Below are positions 8,597-17,110 of a DNA stretch of 64,000 nucleotides, one piece after another; within the stretch, counting starts at the first letter, position 1, and every line of letters starts with the position of its first letter. The stretch is taken from the NCBI RefSeq assembly GCF_006152065.1, contig NZ_VDFW01000031.1, positions 1 to 64,000 of the forward strand, in the 5' to 3' direction. Both the position numbers and the translations under genes were made by a program. The stretch is from Amycolatopsis alkalitolerans (GTDB taxonomy: Bacteria; Actinomycetota; Actinomycetes; Mycobacteriales; Pseudonocardiaceae). The notes under the pieces are model-generated. The model had not been told where the DNA came from. It ran no database searches and was given only the letters and a program-made list of their open reading frames with translations.

Positions 8597-9022
8597 ATGA
8601 CAACCGATCCGCCGAGCGAGTCCGAGCGGCATGGCGGCCTGCCCGCGCTGGCGGCGCTCGCCGGGACGCTGGCCCTGTCGGTCGCGGCGGGCTGGCTGGA
8701 TCTGCGCCTGTACGGCAACGTCGGCCTGCTCGTGTCCACGGTGTTCGTGCTGGGCTTCATGACCGCGGTGCTCGCGGTGGCCACTCGCGGCGTGCTGCTC
8801 GTGATGCTGTCGACACCGCTGGTGGCGATCCTCGCGATCGTGATCGTCGTGATCGCCTTCACCCCGCACCAGGGCGACTCGGCCGGCACGATGCTCGCGC
8901 TGGCGAAGCCGGTGATCCTGCACTTCCCGGCGATCGCGGGCACCACGGCCCTGGTCGTCGCCACCGGCGTGACGCGGCTCGTCCAGCACCGGCGGCGCAC
9001 GGCCGCCCGCGCCGGGAGCTGA
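8597..9022 (+). CDS. Small integral membrane protein, DUF6542-like
   Basis: 141 aa with a short charged N-terminus followed by about four hydrophobic segments (ALAALAGTLALSVAAGW, VGLLVSTVFVLGFMTAVLAV, LLVMLSTPLVAILAIVIVVIAF, ILHFPAIAGTTALVVATGV) and an Arg-rich C-terminal tail. This resembles the DUF6542 membrane proteins common in actinobacteria. The ATG at 8597 follows GGGAGGA by 6 bp and is preferred to the GTG at 8576. It is convergent with the GerW-like gene, 4 bp apart. No function can be read. Confidence 0.65.
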   Translation: MTTDPPSESERHGGLPALAALAGTLALSVAAGWLDLRLYGNVGLLVSTVFVLGFMTAVLAVATRGVLLVMLSTPLVAILAIVIVVIAFTPHQGDSAGTMLALAKPVILHFPAIAGTTALVVATGVTRLVQHRRRTAARAGS

Positions 9023-9026
9023 CCGG

Positions 9027-9371
9027 TCAGCCGCCGAGCTTCGCGCGTGCCTTCGCGACGCGGGCCCGGGTGATCAGGTACGCGATCGCGACCGCGCCGC
9101 ACACCAGCACCAGCCGGTTCACGTCGACCGCCGGCATCCAGGCGGCCTTGCCGTCTTTGAGGACATAAGCCCCGACAGGGCGGGCACCGATGCCGAAGCC
9201 GCCGCCTTCGCCCTCCTGCCCCTTCTCGTCGTGCCCGTTGCCGCCGCCCGCACCGCCGGACACCATGGCCGCGGGCACGAGCAGGGCGCCGTCGCGTTCG
9301 ATCGGGTCGCCGTACACGCGGCGCACGGAAACGGAATCCCGGACGGTCGTCGCCAGATCGCTGAACTTCAT
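9027..9371 (-). CDS. GerW/YtfJ-family sporulation-type protein
   Basis: 114 aa. The order RRVYGDPIERDGALLVPAAMVSGG, a Gly-rich acidic loop (GNGHDEKGQEGEGGGFG) and ARPVGAYVLKDG is that of the GerW (YtfJ) family. A C-terminal hydrophobic helix (RLVLVCGAVAIAYLITRA) is typical of actinobacterial members. In Bacillus the family is spore-associated; in non-endospore actinomycetes its role is unknown. The start is the ATG at 9371. It lies between two small membrane-protein genes on the other strand with no operon partner. Confidence 0.8.
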   Translation of the reverse strand: MKFSDLATTVRDSVSVRRVYGDPIERDGALLVPAAMVSGGAGGGNGHDEKGQEGEGGGFGIGARPVGAYVLKDGKAAWMPAVDVNRLVLVCGAVAIAYLITRARVAKARAKLGG

Positions 9372-9479
9372 CGCTCCACGGTGGCGAACGGCCGGCGCGG
9401 CCACCAGTGCCAAAGGTCTCTCCCGGCCGGCGACCAAAGGCCGTCGCCGCGCGCGGGCCGGCCGGGCACCGTGGGTGCC

Positions 9480-9722
9480 ATGATGTACTGGTACGGCCCT
9501 GGAATGGGCGGTTGGGGATACACCTTGATGACCATCAGCTCGGTGCTGTTCTGGGCACTGCTGATCGCCGGCCTCGTCGTGCTCGTCCGGTATCTCGGCC
9601 GCCGGACGCACCCGGAGCCCAAGACACCGGAGCAACTGCTCGCCGAGCGCTTCGCCCGCGGCGAGATCGGCGAGGAGGAGTACCGGCGCGGCCTGGAAGC
9701 GCTGCGCCGGCACGAGGTCTGA
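9480..9722 (+). CDS. SHOCT-domain small membrane protein
   Basis: 80 aa. A Met/Gly/Trp-rich start (MMYWYGPGMGGWGY), one transmembrane helix (ISSVLFWALLIAGLVVLVRYL) and a C-terminal SHOCT motif (TPEQLLAERFARGEIGEEEYRRGLEAL). Proteins of this form are widespread in actinobacteria as short membrane proteins of unknown role, sometimes near metal or redox genes. ATG at 9480 or 9483. It converges with the sugar porter, 3 bp apart. Confidence 0.85.
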   Translation: MMYWYGPGMGGWGYTLMTISSVLFWALLIAGLVVLVRYLGRRTHPEPKTPEQLLAERFARGEIGEEEYRRGLEALRRHEV

Positions 9723-9725
9723 GCC

Positions 9726-11117
9726 TCAGACCTTCGCGGGCCCGCGCAGCGGCGTGCGGGCCCGCAGGTCCAGCTCGATCTGCTCGAGGCTGCGCCCCTT
9801 CGTCTCCGGCACGAGCCATTTGGTCAGCGCGAACAGGACCACGTTGACCGCGGCGAAGACGAACATCGAGCCGCCGATGCCGAGCGCGCCGGGATCGGAC
9901 ATGAGCGGGAACACGGCGGTGACGATGCCGGTCGCCGCCCAGAGCACCACGCTCGCCACGCCCATCCCGGCCGCGCGCTCCCGCAGCGGGAACACCTCCG
10001 CCATCATGACCCAGACGACCGCGCCCCAGCCGAGCTCGTAGCCGACCAGGTACAGCACCATCGTGATCAGCATCAGCACCCCGAGCACCCCGGTGCTGGA
10101 GACGGTCAGCACGCTCAGGCCCGCGCCGACGAGGGTCACCACCATGATCACGTTGCCGATCAGCAGCAGCGGCTTGCGCCCCCAGCGATCGACGACGAAC
10201 ACGACCCACGCGGTGAACAGGAACTTCGTCACGCCCAGCAGCACGCCGGACAGCAGGGCAGCCTGGGTCGCGAACCCGAGGCTGATCAGCATCGTCGGGA
10301 AGTACGCGTTGACCGCGTTGACCCCGCAGAACTGCTGGCCGGCGGCGAGCAGCAGCGCGACGATCAGCATCGGGCGCACCCACGGCGCCCACAGGTCCCG
10401 GATCGTTCCCCGCCGCTCGGTGTCGAGCCGGACGACCTCCCGGATACTGGCCAGTTCCGCGTCGACGTCGGCGGTGCCGTGCGAGCTCACCAGCACCGCC
10501 CTCGCCTCCTCCGCGCGGCCGTTCTTCAGCAGCCAGCGCGGGGTTTCCGGCAGCAGGATCAGGCCGAAGAACAGGATCACCGCGGGCACGATCGCGCCGG
10601 CGAACATGGCCCGCCAGTTCGACGAGGATCCCAGCCCGTAGCTGACGAGGAACGCGATCAGGATGCCGAGCACGATGAAGATCTGGTTGAGCGCGCCCAG
10701 CGCGCCGCGCAGCCTCGCCGGCGCGAGCTCGGAAAGGTAGGTGGGCACCGTGGACGAGGAGAACCCGATGCCAACGCCGATGACCAGCCGTGACACCACG
10801 AGCGCCACGAACGCGGGCGAGAACGTCGCGGCGAGCGTGCCGGCCACCACGATCACCGCGGCCGCCATGATCGTGCGCCGCCGGCCGAGCCATTCGTTGA
10901 CCCGCGGCGAGAAGATCGCGCCGACGACGGCACCGACCGAGATGCTCGCGGTGATGATTCCCTTGTCCGAGCTGGACAACGACCACACCTTGCCGATGAA
11001 CGGCAGCACGCCGGAGATGACCCCGAGGTCGTAGCCGAAGAGGATGCCGCCGAGCGCACCGAAGAAATACAACGTGGTCCTGCTGATAGTGCGCCGTGGG
11101 CGCGCTGTCCGCGTCAT
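9726..11117 (-). CDS. MFS sugar-porter family transporter
   Basis: 463 aa with 12 predicted membrane spans. Sugar-porter signatures are clear: GYDLGVISG in helix 1, NEWLGRRRTI after helix 2, ARLRGALGALNQ and PETPRWLLKNGR in the first half, QQFCGVNAVNAYFP in helix 7, VDRWGRKPLLL in the second half, and a final VPETKGRSLEQIE. It imports a sugar or sugar acid with protons. It follows kdgD by 39 bp on the same strand, so glucarate or galactarate is a reasonable but unproven substrate. Confidence 0.88.
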   Translation of the reverse strand: MTRTARPRRTISRTTLYFFGALGGILFGYDLGVISGVLPFIGKVWSLSSSDKGIITASISVGAVVGAIFSPRVNEWLGRRRTIMAAAVIVVAGTLAATFSPAFVALVVSRLVIGVGIGFSSSTVPTYLSELAPARLRGALGALNQIFIVLGILIAFLVSYGLGSSSNWRAMFAGAIVPAVILFFGLILLPETPRWLLKNGRAEEARAVLVSSHGTADVDAELASIREVVRLDTERRGTIRDLWAPWVRPMLIVALLLAAGQQFCGVNAVNAYFPTMLISLGFATQAALLSGVLLGVTKFLFTAWVVFVVDRWGRKPLLLIGNVIMVVTLVGAGLSVLTVSSTGVLGVLMLITMVLYLVGYELGWGAVVWVMMAEVFPLRERAAGMGVASVVLWAATGIVTAVFPLMSDPGALGIGGSMFVFAAVNVVLFALTKWLVPETKGRSLEQIELDLRARTPLRGPAKV

Positions 11118-11156
11118 TGCCGAGCCGCCTCTCTTGTACTTCCGGTGGGGATGGGG

Positions 11157-12095
11157 TTATGCGGGACCGAGGCCGTCGAGCACGGCGAAACCACGTTCGA
11201 CGATCCGCGCCAGGCGGTCGATCTGGGCCGGGGACGGCTCGCCGAGCGGCGGGCGCACCGGGCCGACCTTGTCGCCGCGCAGCCGCGCCCCGGCCTTCAC
11301 CAGCGACACGGCGAAACCGGGTGTCTCGTCGCGCAGCGCCACGAACGGCAGGTAGAACCCTTCCAGCAGCGCGTCCATCGCCGCGTGATCGCCCGCGGCG
11401 AGCGCGCGGTGGAAGCGATGCGCGATCTCGGGCGCGAAGCAGTGCACCGCGGACGAGTACCGCGCGACACCGATCGCGGCGTACGCCTTCGCCGACACTT
11501 CGGCGGTCGGCAACCCGTTGAAGAACAGGAAATCGCCCGTGGCGCCGGCGGAGCGGATCTCGGTGACGATGCGGGTCATCAGGTCGACGTCGCCATAGCC
11601 GTCCTTCAGCCCGACGACCGAACGAATGTCCACCAGGGACCGTGCGGAAGCGGCGGTGAACACCCCTGGCGAGCGGTGGTAGACGATCACCGGGATCGAC
11701 GTTTCCGCGGTCGCGAAGCGCACATAGTCCACGAGCCCGCCCGGCGGGCCCGTGACCAGGTACGGCGGGAGGAGCAGCACGCCGTCCGCACCACCGTCCG
11801 CGGCGGCCGCGACCCCGGCCCGCGCGACCGCGGCTCCCCCGCCCGCGCCCACCCACACCGGCACCCGGCCGGCGACCACCTCGCGTGCGGTGCGCAGGAC
11901 GGCCGCGAGCTCGTCCGGGGCGAGGGCGCTGAACTCACCCGTGCCGCACGCGACGAACAGCGCGCCGGCGCCCGCGGCGACGTGGCTCTCGACATGCTCC
12001 GCGAGGGCATCGAGATTCAGGGCGAGGTCCTCGGTGAACGGGGTGAGGGGGAACGCGAGCAGACCGTCGAGCCCGGTGCGTGACGATACCTTCAT
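11157..12095 (-). CDS. kdgD: 5-dehydro-4-deoxyglucarate dehydratase
   Basis: 312 aa, DHDPS/NAL class I aldolase fold. FVACGTGEFSAL (47-58) is the KdgD form of the phosphate/carboxylate loop, VYHRSPGVF (139-147) holds the catalytic Tyr, VVGLKDGYGD carries the Schiff-base Lys (K164), and FFNGLPTAE and YSSAVHCFAPE are specific for this subfamily. The reaction is decarboxylating dehydration of 5-dehydro-4-deoxy-D-glucarate to 2,5-dioxopentanoate in glucarate/galactarate catabolism. It forms an operon with the sugar porter. Other pathway genes are not in the window. Confidence 0.85.
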   Translation of the reverse strand: MKVSSRTGLDGLLAFPLTPFTEDLALNLDALAEHVESHVAAGAGALFVACGTGEFSALAPDELAAVLRTAREVVAGRVPVWVGAGGGAAVARAGVAAAADGGADGVLLLPPYLVTGPPGGLVDYVRFATAETSIPVIVYHRSPGVFTAASARSLVDIRSVVGLKDGYGDVDLMTRIVTEIRSAGATGDFLFFNGLPTAEVSAKAYAAIGVARYSSAVHCFAPEIAHRFHRALAAGDHAAMDALLEGFYLPFVALRDETPGFAVSLVKAGARLRGDKVGPVRPPLGEPSPAQIDRLARIVERGFAVLDGLGPA

Positions 12096-12097
12096 GC

Positions 12098-12137
12098 GTT
12101 CATGTGTATGAACGTACTCATGGATGCGAACATGTTC
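12098..12137. promoter_or_regulatory. Two palindromic operators before kdgD
   Basis: GTTCATGTGTATGAAC (12098-12113) is a perfect inverted repeat with a 4-bp spacer, abutting the kdgD start. GAACATGTTC (12128-12137) is a second perfect palindrome, 27 bp away centre to centre. Both carry GTTC/GAAC half-sites. Such pairs suit a GntR- or IclR-type repressor; no regulator gene is adjacent. Confidence 0.55.
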
Positions 12138-12193
12138 TCAGAAGCTAATATGACCGCGGTCACAAGTCAACGGGGTCCGCGGGTACGGCGAAA

Positions 12194-13030
12194 TCAGCTG
12201 CCGAGTTGCTGGTGGATCCAGCCGGCCACCACGTCCACCCTGGCGAGCACCTCGGTCCCGGGCTGCGGGCACTCCGGCCCGTAGTCCTCGATCGCGAACA
12301 GTTGCCCGGTGACCCCGTCGGACGAAACGAAGTACGGGGCGCCCGAGTCGTCGTGGCAGGGACTGTTCTCCACCGTCCTCGCCACGACGGGCACCGCCTC
12401 CAGCGTGCTCGCGTTGATCTTGGAGATGGTGAACTCGCCCCGTTTGAGGTGCGTGGCGGGGGCGACGACGGTGGCCGAGGTGGAACCCCAGCCCGCGAAC
12501 TCGAGGCGCTGCCCGGCCGCCGGTTTCGCGTCCACCAGCGTCAGCGGGGTGATGCCGGTGACCGGGGCACTGAGCCGCACCACGGCGAGATCGTTGAGCG
12601 GCGACTGCCGAACGTCGACGACCTCGGCCGTGACACCGCCCGGATCGCCGTCCCTGTTCTTACCGATGGTCACGGTCATGTGATAACGCGGGCGGCCACC
12701 GACGCGGACGTCGTCGATGTCGTGGAAGCAGTGCCCGGCGCTGATGACCCACTCGGGCGCGATCAGCGCGCCACTGCACCCGCCGCCGCGCACCCCGCCG
12801 CCCTTGACCGGGATGTCCTGCGAGGTGAGCTTCGCGTTGAACGGGAGAGTCACCGGCGGCGGAGCGGGCGGAGCGGGCTCACTCGCCCTCGCCGGCGGCT
12901 TGATGTCAGCGGCCTCGCCCTGACGCGCGGCGACGTAGGCGAACCCGCCCATGGCACCGGCGATCACGGCGACCGCGAGCGTGCAGTGCCACGCGAACCG
13001 GCGCTTCCACGAACTCTTCGTCACATCCAC
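12194..13030 (-). CDS. Secreted trypsin-like serine protease (S1)
   Basis: 278 aa. Basic start (KSSWKRRFAWH) and a hydrophobic stretch (19-35) form an uncleaved or cleavable signal segment; a Pro-rich spacer follows. The catalytic triad is visible: SAGHCF (H100), SPLNDLAVV (D147) and CHDDSGAP (S229). Cys pairs (C85/C101, C225/C256) suggest disulfides outside the cell. The Gly-x-Ser loop DSGAP replaces the usual DSGGP, a small variation. The gene stands alone with a long upstream region. Substrate is unknown. Confidence 0.85.
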   Translation of the reverse strand: MDVTKSSWKRRFAWHCTLAVAVIAGAMGGFAYVAARQGEAADIKPPARASEPAPPAPPPVTLPFNAKLTSQDIPVKGGGVRGGGCSGALIAPEWVISAGHCFHDIDDVRVGGRPRYHMTVTIGKNRDGDPGGVTAEVVDVRQSPLNDLAVVRLSAPVTGITPLTLVDAKPAAGQRLEFAGWGSTSATVVAPATHLKRGEFTISKINASTLEAVPVVARTVENSPCHDDSGAPYFVSSDGVTGQLFAIEDYGPECPQPGTEVLARVDVVAGWIHQQLGS

Positions 13031-13094
13031 TAGGACGTCCCGGGGACCGGAAATGGTTCGGTCAGGATCAACGATTGCCCACGAGGGCAGCAGT

Positions 13095-13200
13095 CGCGGT
13101 CAAGACGCGACGCGGGAAATCGGGGCGGCGCTGGGATCGCGCTCGCCGGGAGCATCCTCGCCGCCACCTACCCGAACTTCACCGGCTGGACGCCATTGTT
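13095..13200 (+). pseudogene. Relic of an EmrB/QacA-type MFS transporter
   Basis: Between the protease and the ABC operon the frame TREIGAALG breaks after one missing base near 13134 and continues as IALAGSILAATYPNF. Together they give the conserved REIGAALGIALAGSILAA signature seen near the C-terminal half of DHA2 (14-TM) drug:proton antiporters. Only about 35 codons survive. Short length limits certainty. Confidence 0.4.
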
Positions 13201-13221
13201 CGGTGGCGTACAAAGGAAACC

Positions 13222-14349
13222 ATGCCCTTATCCGTCGTGCGCGCGGCGAAACGGCGCAGGTGGGCGGTCGTGGCCGTGGTGACCGCCGCGCTGCTGGCCG
13301 TGCCCGGCCTCGTCGAGGCGTGGCGGCCGGCCGGGCGGACGGTCGATCCCGCTCAGCTGCGCGACCTGGTCCTTCATTCGGATTCGCGGCCGTACCAGGG
13401 CTATGCCCGCAGCACCGGCTCGCTCGCGCTGCCGCGGCTGCCGAACCTCGCGGACGTGTCCGCCCTTTTCACCACCACGACGAACACGCACGTCTGGTAC
13501 GCCGGGCCCGATCGCTACCGCGTCGCGGTGCTCACCACCGCGGGTGAACACGACATCTACCGGTTGCCGGGCACCGAATACACGTGGGACTACGGCACCA
13601 GCACGCTCACCCAGCTGGCCGGCGACCCGGTGGTCCGGTTGCCGCGCGCGAGCGACCTCGTGCCACCGGAACTCGCGCGGTGGATCCTCCGGTCCGCGCC
13701 GCACGATCCGGTGACGGCCCTCCCGCCGCGGCGCGTCGGCGGGGTCGCGGCGTCGGGCCTGCGCCTGGTGCCCGCCGACCCGGACACGACGATCGGGCAG
13801 GCCGACCTCTGGGCGGATCCGGCGACCGGGCTGCCGGTCCGGGTCGAGGTGACCGCGCGCGGGCAGCACGCGCCCGGCCTGGTGTCCGAGTTCCAGCAGG
13901 TCGAGCAGTCCGCACCGGTGGTCACTGCGCCGAAACCGGCGCCCGGCAGTGGGTTCGACGTGACGAACGCGCCTGACATCGCCAAGGCGCTCGGCACGCT
14001 CGGCCGTGGCCGGCTGCCCGTGGCGCTCGCCGGCCGTCCGGTGCGTACCCCGAACTTCGCGGGCTTGCGGGGTGCTGCCCTCTACGGCTCCGGGCTCGCC
14101 ACGTTCGCCGCCGTCACCGTCCCGCCCGGCTTCGCCGACGCGGCGGCCGATGCGGCCGGAAAGGCAGGCGGCACAACGGAAACCCTGGCCGCCGGGACCG
14201 GCACGTTCCTGTCGATCACACCGCTTTCCCTCGCGGTCGTGCATCCGCCCGGTTCGCGGCGCGCCTACCTGCTCGCGGGCCTGGTCGGGCACAACGTGCT
14301 GCGCGCCGCGGCCGACCAGCTGTCCCAGCCGGGCTGGGGGTCCCGATGA
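13222..14349 (+). CDS. Exported LolA/RseB-like protein of ABC operon
   Basis: 375 aa. The ATG at 13222 follows AAAGGAAA. A basic region (RAAKRRR) and a hydrophobic helix (WAVVAVVTAALLAVPGLV) form a signal anchor. The rest is soluble, with YAGPDRYRVAVLTTAGEHDIYRLPGTEYTWDY reminiscent of LolA/RseB lipoprotein-carrier folds (as in MucB/sigma-E regulatory proteins), then a DLWADPATGLPVRVEV segment typical of these. The last 4 bp overlap the ATPase start, so the three genes form an operon. It may bind a lipid-like ligand handled by the transporter. Assignment is by pattern, not by strong motif. Confidence 0.65.
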   Translation: MPLSVVRAAKRRRWAVVAVVTAALLAVPGLVEAWRPAGRTVDPAQLRDLVLHSDSRPYQGYARSTGSLALPRLPNLADVSALFTTTTNTHVWYAGPDRYRVAVLTTAGEHDIYRLPGTEYTWDYGTSTLTQLAGDPVVRLPRASDLVPPELARWILRSAPHDPVTALPPRRVGGVAASGLRLVPADPDTTIGQADLWADPATGLPVRVEVTARGQHAPGLVSEFQQVEQSAPVVTAPKPAPGSGFDVTNAPDIAKALGTLGRGRLPVALAGRPVRTPNFAGLRGAALYGSGLATFAAVTVPPGFADAAADAAGKAGGTTETLAAGTGTFLSITPLSLAVVHPPGSRRAYLLAGLVGHNVLRAAADQLSQPGWGSR

Positions 14350-15257
14350 TCACGACACGTGCGCTGACCAAACGGTTCGGCACCACCGTCGCCGTCGACG
14401 CCGTCGATCTGCGGGTCCGCGAAGGCGATCGCTACGGCTTCCTCGGCCCGAACGGCTCGGGCAAGACGACGCTGGTGCGCATGCTGCTCGGGCTCGTCTA
14501 CGCGACCAGCGGGGAGATCGAACTGCTGGGCAAGCCGGTGCCCAAGCGGGTCGCGGAAGTGCTGCCGGACGTCGGCGCGCTCGTCGAGGGCCCGGGTGCC
14601 TACGGGCATCTGTCCGGGCGCCGCAACCTCGCCCTGCTCGACGCCGCGGGCCGGGGAGGCAGCCGCCGCACTCGCCGTGGCCGGATCGGCGAGGCGCTGG
14701 AACGGGTCGGCCTGGCACATGTCGACCAGCGTCCGGTGAAGGCCTATTCGCTCGGGATGCGGCAGCGGCTCGGGCTGGCCGCGGCGCTGCTGCGAAAGCC
14801 GCGCCTGCTCGTCCTCGACGAGCCGACGAACGGGCTCGATCCGCAGGGCATCAGGGAAATCCGCGAACTGCTCATCGAACTGAACCGCGACGGGACCACC
14901 GTGTTCCTGTCGAGCCATCTGCTGGCCGAGGTCGAGCACCTGTGCACGAGAGTCGGCGTTGTCGACCGGGGACGCCTGGTGCTGGAGGACGAACTCGCCG
15001 CCCTTCGCGCGGCGACCGGCCGGGTGCTCGTCGCCACGCCGGACGCGGCGGACGCCGTCGCGATCCTCGACGGCCGCGTGGAGAACCGCGACGGCGAACG
15101 GCTGGTGATCCGGCACGAGGATCCGGCGGCGCTCAACGCGCTGCTCGTCCGGTCCGGTGTGCGGGTGCGGTCGATCGACAGCGAACGAAGGACGCTGGAG
15201 CAGGTGGTGCTGGAGGCCACCGGGCCCGGCTCGGATCGCTTCGGGGAGCCCGGATGA
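14346..15257 (+). CDS. ABC transporter ATP-binding protein
   Basis: 303 aa. Walker A GPNGSGKT (34-41), signature YSLGMRQR, Walker B LLVLDEPTNGLDP and switch His in SSHLLAEVEHL are all intact. The C-terminal extension after about 215 is typical of DrrA/CcmA-like exporters. ATGA overlaps on both sides (13222 gene upstream, permease downstream) mark translational coupling. It energises the membrane protein that follows. Substrate is unknown; drug, lipid or antibiotic export are family roles. Confidence 0.92.
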   Translation: MITTRALTKRFGTTVAVDAVDLRVREGDRYGFLGPNGSGKTTLVRMLLGLVYATSGEIELLGKPVPKRVAEVLPDVGALVEGPGAYGHLSGRRNLALLDAAGRGGSRRTRRGRIGEALERVGLAHVDQRPVKAYSLGMRQRLGLAAALLRKPRLLVLDEPTNGLDPQGIREIRELLIELNRDGTTVFLSSHLLAEVEHLCTRVGVVDRGRLVLEDELAALRAATGRVLVATPDAADAVAILDGRVENRDGERLVIRHEDPAALNALLVRSGVRVRSIDSERRTLEQVVLEATGPGSDRFGEPG

Positions 15258-16087
15258 TCGCCGTGGAACTGCGGAAACTCGTGCTGCGCCCGCGGATGTG
15301 GGTGAGCATCGGGCTGCTGTGCCTGCTGCCCGCGATCGTCGCCGTGTTCCTCGCGACCGCGGACTTCCCGCCACCGCCAGGACAGGGCGGGGCGTTCCTG
15401 TCCGCAGTGGTCAGCGACGGCACGCTGTACCCGGCCGCCGCGCTCGCGCTGGTGCTGCCGCTGTTCCTGCCGATCGCCGTCGCGGTCTTCGCCGGGGACG
15501 CGATCGCCGGCGAGGCGGCGGGAGGCACGTTGCGGTACCTGCTGGTGCGGCCGGTCGGGCGAACTCGCCTGCTGACGGCGAAGATGCTAGCGGTCGCGGT
15601 GTACGTCACCGCCGCGATCGCGATCGTCGTGCTCACCTCGCTCGCCATCGGCGTCCTGCTGTTCGGTGCCGGGCCTCAGGCGGGCGCCGGTGGCCAGCCG
15701 GCCGGGGCGGTGTCGCTGTCGGGCGCCTCGCTCAGCTCGTCCTCGCTCGGGCTCCGGCTGCTCGGCGCGGTCACCTACATCGTGGTGTCGATGGTCGGAT
15801 TCGCCGCCATCACCGTGTTCCTGTCCACGCTGACCGACTCCGCGCTCGGTGCCGCGCTCGGCGGGCTCGCGGTGCTCATCACCAGTTCGGTCCTGGAAAC
15901 GCTGGACGCGGCCGCGCCGGCCAAACCGTACCTGCCGACGCACTACTGGCTTTCCTGGATCGACTTCTTCCGCGATCCGGTGCTGTGGCGCAACATCGAC
16001 CACGGGCTGCTGCTGCAGGCCGGCTACATCGTGGTGTTCTTCGGCGCGGCCTGGGCCAACTTCGCGACCCGGGACGTCACGAGCTGA
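15254..16087 (+). CDS. ABC-2 type transporter permease
   Basis: 277 aa with about six hydrophobic helices. The N-terminus ELRKLVLRPRMWVSIGLL and FAGDAIAGEAAGGTLRYLLVRPVGRTRLLTAKM are hallmarks of ABC-2 permeases. A loop rich in Gly/Ser lies at about 140-165. The ATG overlaps the stop of the ATPase, and the gene ends 11 bp inside the convergent hydrolase gene. It forms the membrane part of the exporter. Confidence 0.88.
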   Translation: MIAVELRKLVLRPRMWVSIGLLCLLPAIVAVFLATADFPPPPGQGGAFLSAVVSDGTLYPAAALALVLPLFLPIAVAVFAGDAIAGEAAGGTLRYLLVRPVGRTRLLTAKMLAVAVYVTAAIAIVVLTSLAIGVLLFGAGPQAGAGGQPAGAVSLSGASLSSSSLGLRLLGAVTYIVVSMVGFAAITVFLSTLTDSALGAALGGLAVLITSSVLETLDAAAPAKPYLPTHYWLSWIDFFRDPVLWRNIDHGLLLQAGYIVVFFGAAWANFATRDVTS

Positions 16088-16859
16088 CGCACCGGTCCGG
16101 AGCCGCGAGCGGCGCCGTGCCGAGCGCGCTCAGCACGAGCGCCCCGGCTTCGGGGTCGGTGGGCAGATCCCCGTGCGCGGCCTGGTTTTCCGGGCACAGC
16201 TGCTGCAGGGACACGTTGACCGCGCCCTCGAGCCGGGCCGAGTCCGGCGGGGTCACCGTCTGGTCGCGGTCGGTCCAGATCGACAGCCAGGGCAGTCCGG
16301 GCGGGATCGGCGGGAGCGCCCGCAGCAGGGTGCTGCCCGGGATCAGCTGCCGGCACGCCAGCGGGCAGGCGCCGGGCGCGAGCAGGCCGCCCGCCGCGGC
16401 GAGTTCCGTACCGTGCATGGGCGAACCGAGCGTCACGACCCGCCGTGGCTCGCCGCCGTGGGCGACCCACAGCCGCGCGACGATGCCGCCGGCCGAGTAG
16501 CCGACCACGTCGACCGAGGGCGCGCCCCGGTCGTAGGCCTGCTGGGCCGCGTTCGCAAGCACCTCGGCCTGCGCCTGGAGGTCACCGGTGCCGTCGCCGG
16601 CCAGCGTCACCACTTCCGCTTCACGGCCGGTGTCGTGGCGGATCCGGGAGGCGAGCCGTTCGAGCGCGCCCTTCGCGCCGCCGTAGCCGGGGACCAGCAG
16701 GACGGTGCCCGGCTCGTCCCGCTCCGGGGTGCCCGGCGGGTCGCCCCCGCCCGTCATGACGAAGGCGGCGACCGCGCCCGCGACCACCACGAGCGCGACG
16801 GCGCCCAGCAACAGCCGCCGGCGCGGGCTGATACCGCGTAACCAGGCGAGAACGCGCAT
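16077..16859 (-). CDS. Membrane-anchored lipase-like alpha/beta hydrolase
   Basis: 260 aa. Signal anchor RRRLLLGAVALVVVAGAVAAFVM, then VLLVPGYGGAKGA (oxyanion region), nucleophile elbow VVGYSAGG, VTLGSPMHGTELA, IWTDRDQTV carrying the acid residue, and QAAHGDLPTD with the probable catalytic His. This is the triacylglycerol lipase/esterase (class 2) pattern with an extracellular location. Four Cys (two in CPLAC, one in QLCPE, one near the end) could form disulfides. It is transcribed alone, just downstream of the repeat element at 16877-17110. Confidence 0.82.
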   Translation of the reverse strand: MRVLAWLRGISPRRRLLLGAVALVVVAGAVAAFVMTGGGDPPGTPERDEPGTVLLVPGYGGAKGALERLASRIRHDTGREAEVVTLAGDGTGDLQAQAEVLANAAQQAYDRGAPSVDVVGYSAGGIVARLWVAHGGEPRRVVTLGSPMHGTELAAAGGLLAPGACPLACRQLIPGSTLLRALPPIPPGLPWLSIWTDRDQTVTPPDSARLEGAVNVSLQQLCPENQAAHGDLPTDPEAGALVLSALGTAPLAAPDRCVSS

Positions 16860-16876
16860 CAGCCCATGATGCCCGC

Positions 16877-17110
16877 GCTAGTGTTTCGTGATCCTGTTGT
16901 CTTTGCGCGCGGGTGTGTTTGTTTGCCAGGCTACCGAGTTGGCCCTTGGCGTCGCCGAGTTGGCTCGGGGCGTTATCGAGTTGGCCGGCCGCTGTCGCCG
17001 GGGGCAAAATCAGCGACCGGACCAGCCAACTCGACACCGCAGCGGACAAACCCAACGACCCTACGGGCAAACACGGCAACGTAAACCGGACAGCATCACA
17101 CGACACTAGC
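16877..17110. repeat. Intergenic repeat element with 21-bp-spaced motifs
   Basis: CGAGTTGGC occurs at 16935, 16956 and 16977, exactly 21 bp apart, and once inverted at 17025-17033. The ends are partly complementary: GCTAGTGT at 16877 faces ACACTAGC at 17103-17110, with further imperfect pairing inside (TCGTG...CACGA). The element fills the space between the lipase-like gene and hypC, and the hypC stop codon lies within its right end. It looks like a short palindromic or MITE-like element, not a CRISPR array. No ORF in it is credible. Confidence 0.6.

Noticed and set aside
9535-11856. 773-codon minus-strand frame
   Set aside because: It overlaps the sugar porter and KdgD genes in another frame and consists of Arg/Gly-rich shadow sequence.
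16935-17033. CRISPR array
   Set aside because: Repeats are only 9 bp with 12-bp intervals, one copy inverted, no spacers of uniform ~30 bp and no cas genes.
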